Source: Chitinophagaceae bacterium
GTDB taxonomy: Bacteria > Bacteroidota > Bacteroidia > Chitinophagales > Chitinophagaceae
Length of the DNA: 10,876 bases
Direction of reading: 5' to 3'
Assembly: GCA_947461495.1 (NCBI GenBank)
Contig: CANHLV010000032.1
Coordinates: 1-10,876 of the forward strand
Numbering within the stretch: position 1 is the stretch's first letter; each line of letters starts with the position of its first letter. The notes under the pieces are model-generated. The model saw only the letters and a program-made list of their open reading frames with translations, was not told the origin of the DNA and searched no databases. Position numbers and translations under genes: made by a program. Of the stretch, positions 7,099 through 10,876 are shown in pieces.

Positions 7099-7881
7099 AT
7101 GCTACTTTTATCTATGTCAAAAAAAAATAATACTGGATATCATTATGCCAGAAGTATTTTAAAGAAAAAATCAATTCATACAGACTTAAGTTCTATAGTA
7201 GAAACAGAGAACAATAGTGGACAATTCAATTTTATTGGAGAATCTGCAGATTTTATATATAATTTTAATTTAGGGTATTATACTTTTTTATCAGAGAGCA
7301 TATACAAACTAACTGGTATACCTGCAAATGAGATAGTTTTTCATGATGCTATAGAATTCATCATTGAGATTGTAGCTGAAGAACATTTTGAATCATTATG
7401 CAAATTGTCTGAGAAGGCATTGGCCCTTTGCAAGGATTATCAAAATGAAAAGGAATTGTCTTTAAACATTGAGTTTAATATAAAATTAAAAGACCATACC
7501 CAAAAAAGAATTTTATGCCAATTTGCACCTGTAAAATATGATGCAGAACTTAATCCTGTAATCACAAAGGGTGCTTATACAGACATCACCCATATAAAAA
7601 AATTCGGGTTGCCGTTTTTATATATTATGGCTAATAAAGAGTTGGTGTATTCTGAGTCAGCAGATCCCCAAACAGTAATTGATGCAAATAAATTTCCCTA
7701 TACTAGCAAAGAAATACAGGTTATAAAGCTATTCAGTGAGGGCTACAGGATTAATGAAATAGCTCAAGCATTACATATTAGTATTTCGACTGTTTATACA
7801 TATAAAAGAAACATTAAATTCAAAGCCGGGTTGGATTTGGCTATAATTATAACTTCCTTAAAAGAACAAGGAGTTATTTAG
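7099..7881 (+). CDS. PAS-domain LuxR-family transcriptional regulator
   Basis: The product is a 260-residue protein. Residues about 45-170 resemble a PAS fold: ADFIYNFNLGYYTFLSESIYKLTG at the start and KGAYTDITHIKK as a PAC-like end. Residues about 195-258 are a LuxR/GerE-type helix-turn-helix: YTSKEIQVIKLFSEGY, INEIAQALHIS, then the recognition segment ISTVYTYKRNIKFKAG. No receiver domain is present, so the input is likely a ligand or signal sensed by the PAS domain rather than phosphorylation. Such stand-alone PAS-LuxR proteins are frequent in Bacteroidota. The first ATG (7099) follows an in-frame stop at 7087; a second ATG at 7114 (MSKKNN) is an equally reasonable start, and neither has a clear ribosome-binding site. 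Divergent from the beta-helix gene, which it may control (inference). Convergent with the SRPBCC gene, with 108 bases between the two stops and no clear terminator there. Confidence 0.88.
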   Translation: MLLLSMSKKNNTGYHYARSILKKKSIHTDLSSIVETENNSGQFNFIGESADFIYNFNLGYYTFLSESIYKLTGIPANEIVFHDAIEFIIEIVAEEHFESLCKLSEKALALCKDYQNEKELSLNIEFNIKLKDHTQKRILCQFAPVKYDAELNPVITKGAYTDITHIKKFGLPFLYIMANKELVYSESADPQTVIDANKFPYTSKEIQVIKLFSEGYRINEIAQALHISISTVYTYKRNIKFKAGLDLAIIITSLKEQGVI

Positions 7882-7989
7882 TCATAAAAGTTAGTAAAAA
7901 AGCATACTTAGCTTCAATGAGATGATTTTATGGTTAGACAATTCGTTATTATTAATTACAAAGCTCCACTTTTTGATAATCATTACATC

Positions 7990-8451
7990 TTAATGAAACA
8001 TCTCCTCGACAATTTTAAATCGGTAATCAAAAATTCCTTTCAATTGTTTTTTAACAAACAAGGCATGAGCGATATCTCCTAAAAATCCAAGTGGTAATTT
8101 ATAATGTACAATATCCGTCATTTCAACGCCACCTTCCACTTCTCTGAAATGATGCTGATGGTGCCAAAGTGAATAGGGTCCAAAGCGCTGTTCATCGATG
8201 AAAAACTTTTTATCTTCAACTTGAGTAATTTCTGTCATCCAGTAAATTGGAATGCCTAAAACAGGACTCACCTTATATTCAATGATTTGTCCGGGATACA
8301 TTTTTTCTCCATGATGTTTTGAAATGATCTTAAATCCCAGTTGAGAAGGTGTTATTTTTTGAAGATTTTTCGGACTGCTAAAAAAATCCCAAGTTTCGTC
8401 CATGCTGATTTTGAGTAATTGAACGGTTTTGATGCTGTATACTTTGCTCAT
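7990..8451 (-). CDS. SRPBCC (START/Bet v1-like) family protein
   Basis: The product is a 153-residue single-domain protein with no signal peptide or membrane span. The opening (KTVQLLKISMDETWDFFSSPKNLQKITP) is the typical first strand and two helices of SRPBCC proteins, where the W-x-F-F-S-P-x-N-L pattern is common. Later parts fit the curved sheet (GQIIEYKVSPVLGIPIYWMTEI, DEQRFGPYSLWHHQHHF, GGVEMTDIVHYKLP) and the long C-terminal helix (KQLKGIFDYRFKIVEEMF). This length and sequence match the small cytoplasmic SRPBCC proteins of Bacteroidota. These bind hydrophobic ligands, but their substrate is generally unknown; no catalytic residue can be assigned. It starts at the only suitable ATG, 8451. 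It is divergent from the helicase gene, separated by 205 bases holding a large inverted repeat. Confidence 0.88.
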   Translation of the reverse strand: MSKVYSIKTVQLLKISMDETWDFFSSPKNLQKITPSQLGFKIISKHHGEKMYPGQIIEYKVSPVLGIPIYWMTEITQVEDKKFFIDEQRFGPYSLWHHQHHFREVEGGVEMTDIVHYKLPLGFLGDIAHALFVKKQLKGIFDYRFKIVEEMFH

Positions 8452-8496
8452 GACAATAGAACAATTAAATTAGGAAAAGGTTTTGTGTTGGATAAA

Positions 8497-8608
8497 GCTG
8501 GATAGGCTGGATAAAGCTGGATAGGCTAGATAATGCCGATAGATAAAGAAACTGCTTATCTAGCTTATCTAGCATCTAGCCTATCCAGCTTTATCCAGCC
8601 TATCCAGC
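8497..8608. repeat. Perfect 35-bp inverted repeat built from 9-10-bp tandem units
   Basis: The left arm (8497-8531) and right arm (8574-8608) are exact reverse complements over 35 bases, separated by 42 bases. Each arm is a tandem array of alternating near-identical units, GGATAAAGCT (10) and GGATAGGCT (9). The spacer holds further degenerate units (CTTATCTAG twice) and its own 7-bp stem (8540-8546 with 8556-8562). It lies between two divergent gene starts, so it is not a terminator of either. As RNA or extruded DNA it would form a very stable hairpin or cruciform. Confidence 0.9.
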
Positions 8609-8643
8609 CTATCTATCACCTCCAACTTCTCCCCCCAAACAAT

Positions 8644-8651
8644 TAACTTTG
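8644..8651 (+). promoter_or_regulatory. TAnnTTTG-type -7 promoter element of the helicase gene
   Basis: TAACTTTG matches the Bacteroidota -7 consensus TAnnTTTG exactly and ends 5 bases before the helicase ATG. No good TTTG -33 box is seen at the usual distance upstream, where the sequence is C-rich (CCCCCC at 8631-8636). If it is used, the transcript would begin at or next to the start codon, giving a leaderless mRNA. Confidence 0.4.
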
Positions 8652-8656
8652 CCTCC

Positions 8657-10876
8657 ATGTCAAATCAAAGCCAAAAACTCCGAGATAATTACGATAAAGA
8701 ATACCTCAAACTCAACTCACAGCAACGGTTAGCTGTAGATACCATTGAAGGTCCGGTAATGGTGATTGCAGGTCCGGGAACTGGAAAAACTCAAATACTA
8801 GCTAGCCGTATCGGTAAGATTTTATTGGACACAGATGCCGCTCCTGAAAATATTCTTTGTCTGACTTACACAGATGCTGGTGTGGTAGCTATGAGAAAAA
8901 GATTGTTACAGTTTATCGGTCCGGATGCTTATAAAGTAAACATTTTCACTTTTCATGCATTTTGTAATGAAATCATCCAGGACAATCTTACCCTGTTTGA
9001 AAAAAACACTTTAGATCCAATTTCAGATCTTGAAAAAATTCAGTTGTTCAAAGAATTGATTGACTCACTTCCTAAAAATCATATTTTAAAAAGATACAGA
9101 GGCGATGTGTATTATGAAGCGACTCCATTACAAGGATTGTTCAGTGCCATGAAAAGAGAAGGCTGGACTCCGGAATTTTTATTAGAGAGTATTGATGCCT
9201 ATCTCAATGAGTTGCCTCAAAAAGATGAATTCATTTATAAAACCAGCAGAGCTGGACAATACAGTAAAGGCGATCTTAAACCAGGATATTATGATGAGAT
9301 AGAAAAGATGGAAAAACTCAGAGCCGCTGTAAATGAGTTTCCACGCTTTACTGAAATGATGCGAAAAATGAATCGTTATGATTTTGACGACATGATCAAT
9401 TGGGTATTGAAAGCGTTGAATGAAAATGCCAATTTGCTCGCCACTTACCAGGAAAAATATCAATACATACTTGTAGATGAATATCAAGATACAAGCGGAA
9501 CGCAGAATCAACTGGTTCAACTCCTCATCAGTTATTGGGAAAAGCCCAATGTATTTGTAGTAGGCGACGACGATCAAAGTATTTATCGTTTTCAAGGAGC
9601 AAATGTGGAGAACATGTTGCATTTTGCTACCACATACAGCGATGATATTTTAAAAGTCGTACTCACCAGCAATTACAGATCAGTTCAACCCATTCTAGAT
9701 ACATCAAAGGCGCTTATTTCAAGAAACAGCGACCGACTTGTAAACCAGATTGATGGCTTATCGAAAGAATTACAAGCTCAAAATGACAAAATCAAACACC
9801 TCACACATCTACCCATCATTCATGAATATGAAACCATTCGTTATGAGATGATTGGTGTGGTAAAGAAAACGGAAGCATTGTTGGCCAATGGTGTAGCTCC
9901 CGGAAAGATTGGCATCATCTATAAAGAAAATAAATACGGCGAAACCATTTCACAGTATTTCAATTTGATGAACATACCGGTGTACAGTAAACGCCACATG
10001 AATGCACTTGAATTGCCGCTTGTTCAAAAAATAATTAAGATATTAAAATACCTCGCGTCCGAACATTATATTCCCAACAGTGGCGATGAAATACTTTTTC
10101 AAATTTTGCATTTTGATTGGTTTGGGATACAGCCCGTGGAAATTGCAAAGACAACCATTGAGGTGGCAGATAGGAGATACAAAGAAAACAAAACGTCTAT
10201 CCGTCAATTGTTGCAAGAAAAAATAAATTCACCTTCAAGAGATCTATTCAGTTCCAACATCAGTGAGCCCATGAAAAGAGCTGCTGAAATTATTGAAAAT
10301 TTAATTGCGGCAGTACCTAACAATACCTTGCAAATGCTTTTTGAAGAAGTAATCAGAGAAGCAGGTGTTATAAATGCGATTATGTCGAGTGCCGATAAAC
10401 ACTGGCAATTACAAGTACTTACGGCGTTGTTTGATTTTATAAAAGATGAAACACACAGAAATCCATTCCTCAGTTTGCAGGGAATGGTGAATCTAATTGA
10501 GCTGATGGAAAATGAAAAAATCAGTATTCCTTTAGTGCAAATCAGTGGTTCAGAAAAAGGAGTTAATTTAATGACGGCCCATGGCTCTAAAGGACTTGAA
10601 TTTGAATATGTGTTTATCGTTGGAGCCAACGCTGATGTTTGGGAAAAGAAAAGAGCCAACAATCGTGGCTATAAAATTCCAGATACCGTTTTTGCTTCGA
10701 TTACTTCTGTAAAAGATTTTCAGGAATTGAGAAGATTGTTTTACGTTGCCATCACAAGAGCAGAACAACATTTATTTATTTCCTACAGTAAATTTAAAAA
10801 TGATGGCAAGGAAATAGAACCCACCATGTTCATTGCGGAAATACAAGAAAACTATCAATTGCCTGTAGAAAAAATA
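8657..10876 (+). CDS. UvrD/Rep-family superfamily 1 ATP-dependent DNA helicase (C-terminus beyond window)
   Basis: The frame is open from ATG 8657 through the right edge (740 codons, no stop). All SF1A helicase motifs are present: Q motif LNSQQRLAVD (19-28), Walker A AGPGTGKTQ (38-46), motif Ia LCLTYTDAGVVAMRKRL, Ib IFTFHAF, motif II VDEYQD (about 273-278), motif III GDDDQSIYRFQGA (about 303-315), motif IV LTSNYRS (about 336-342), motif V GVNLMTAHGSKGLEFEYVF (about 635-653) and motif VI RRLFYVAITRAE (about 692-703). The order and spacing match UvrD/PcrA/Rep and the related AddA/RecB-like enzymes, which unwind DNA 3'-5' in repair. Long Bacteroidota members of this type often carry a C-terminal PD-(D/E)XK nuclease domain; whether this one does lies outside the window. 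Motif Ia has YTDAG in place of the common TFTNKA. It is divergent from the SRPBCC gene. No Shine-Dalgarno is seen; a TAnnTTTG element sits 5 bases upstream. Confidence 0.95.
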   Translation, partial: MSNQSQKLRDNYDKEYLKLNSQQRLAVDTIEGPVMVIAGPGTGKTQILASRIGKILLDTDAAPENILCLTYTDAGVVAMRKRLLQFIGPDAYKVNIFTFHAFCNEIIQDNLTLFEKNTLDPISDLEKIQLFKELIDSLPKNHILKRYRGDVYYEATPLQGLFSAMKREGWTPEFLLESIDAYLNELPQKDEFIYKTSRAGQYSKGDLKPGYYDEIEKMEKLRAAVNEFPRFTEMMRKMNRYDFDDMINWVLKALNENANLLATYQEKYQYILVDEYQDTSGTQNQLVQLLISYWEKPNVFVVGDDDQSIYRFQGANVENMLHFATTYSDDILKVVLTSNYRSVQPILDTSKALISRNSDRLVNQIDGLSKELQAQNDKIKHLTHLPIIHEYETIRYEMIGVVKKTEALLANGVAPGKIGIIYKENKYGETISQYFNLMNIPVYSKRHMNALELPLVQKIIKILKYLASEHYIPNSGDEILFQILHFDWFGIQPVEIAKTTIEVADRRYKENKTSIRQLLQEKINSPSRDLFSSNISEPMKRAAEIIENLIAAVPNNTLQMLFEEVIREAGVINAIMSSADKHWQLQVLTALFDFIKDETHRNPFLSLQGMVNLIELMENEKISIPLVQISGSEKGVNLMTAHGSKGLEFEYVFIVGANADVWEKKRANNRGYKIPDTVFASITSVKDFQELRRLFYVAITRAEQHLFISYSKFKNDGKEIEPTMFIAEIQENYQLPVEKI

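Noticed and set aside
8540..8562. Inner 7-bp stem in the spacer of the large inverted repeat as a terminator
   Set aside because: It lies between two divergent starts, lacks a T-tract in either direction, and is explained by the surrounding tandem units.
9182..9622. 146-codon minus-strand open frame
   Set aside because: It lies entirely antisense within the helicase gene, whose motifs are unmistakable. Its translation is hydrophobic low-information sequence without a domain.
10204..10771. Two overlapping minus-strand open frames (152 and 67 codons)
   Set aside because: Both are antisense to helicase motif V and its surroundings and show no recognisable family.

Overview
The window looks like a chromosomal segment of a member of the Bacteroidota, probably near Chitinophagales or Sphingobacteriales. 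The evidence is the AT-rich composition, the weak or absent Shine-Dalgarno sites, a secreted beta-helix protein carrying a SprB-type repeat, a PAS-LuxR regulator of a kind common in that phylum, and a TAnnTTTG promoter-like element. The genus cannot be fixed from the sequence alone.

Layout. (1) 1-1141, minus strand: the N-terminal part of a membrane-anchored PAS-domain sensor, probably a histidine kinase, cut by the left edge. (2) 1142-1889: non-coding DNA with two copies of a dispersed repeat, a hairpin, and a near-perfect 36-bp palindrome over the start of the next gene. (3) 1890-3056, plus strand: an AAA ATPase of the AAA_14/DUF4143 family. (4) 3057-3667: two more copies of the same dispersed repeat (63 bp identical between them), two copies of a second structured element, and a rho-independent terminator serving the minus-strand gene to the right. 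(5) 3668-6835, minus strand: a 1055-residue secreted right-handed beta-helix protein with a SprB repeat and an Ig-like end. (6) 6836-7098: a very AT-rich divergent promoter region with a 16-bp palindrome. (7) 7099-7881, plus strand: a PAS-LuxR transcription factor. (8) 7990-8451, minus strand: an SRPBCC (START-like) protein. (9) 8452-8656: a divergent intergenic region dominated by a perfect 35-bp inverted repeat. (10) 8657 to the right edge, plus strand: a UvrD/Rep-type superfamily 1 helicase, cut by the window end.

How the parts relate. No long operon is visible; almost every neighbour pair is divergent or convergent. The most suggestive pairing is the LuxR-type regulator divergent from the secreted beta-helix protein. 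The ATPase stands alone, bracketed on both sides by same-orientation copies of one decaying repeat family, as if it sits in a repeat-rich insertion or duplication site. The helicase and SRPBCC genes look like ordinary chromosomal genes sharing a divergent promoter region. I see no CRISPR array, rRNA, tRNA, intact transposase or recognisable defence operon.
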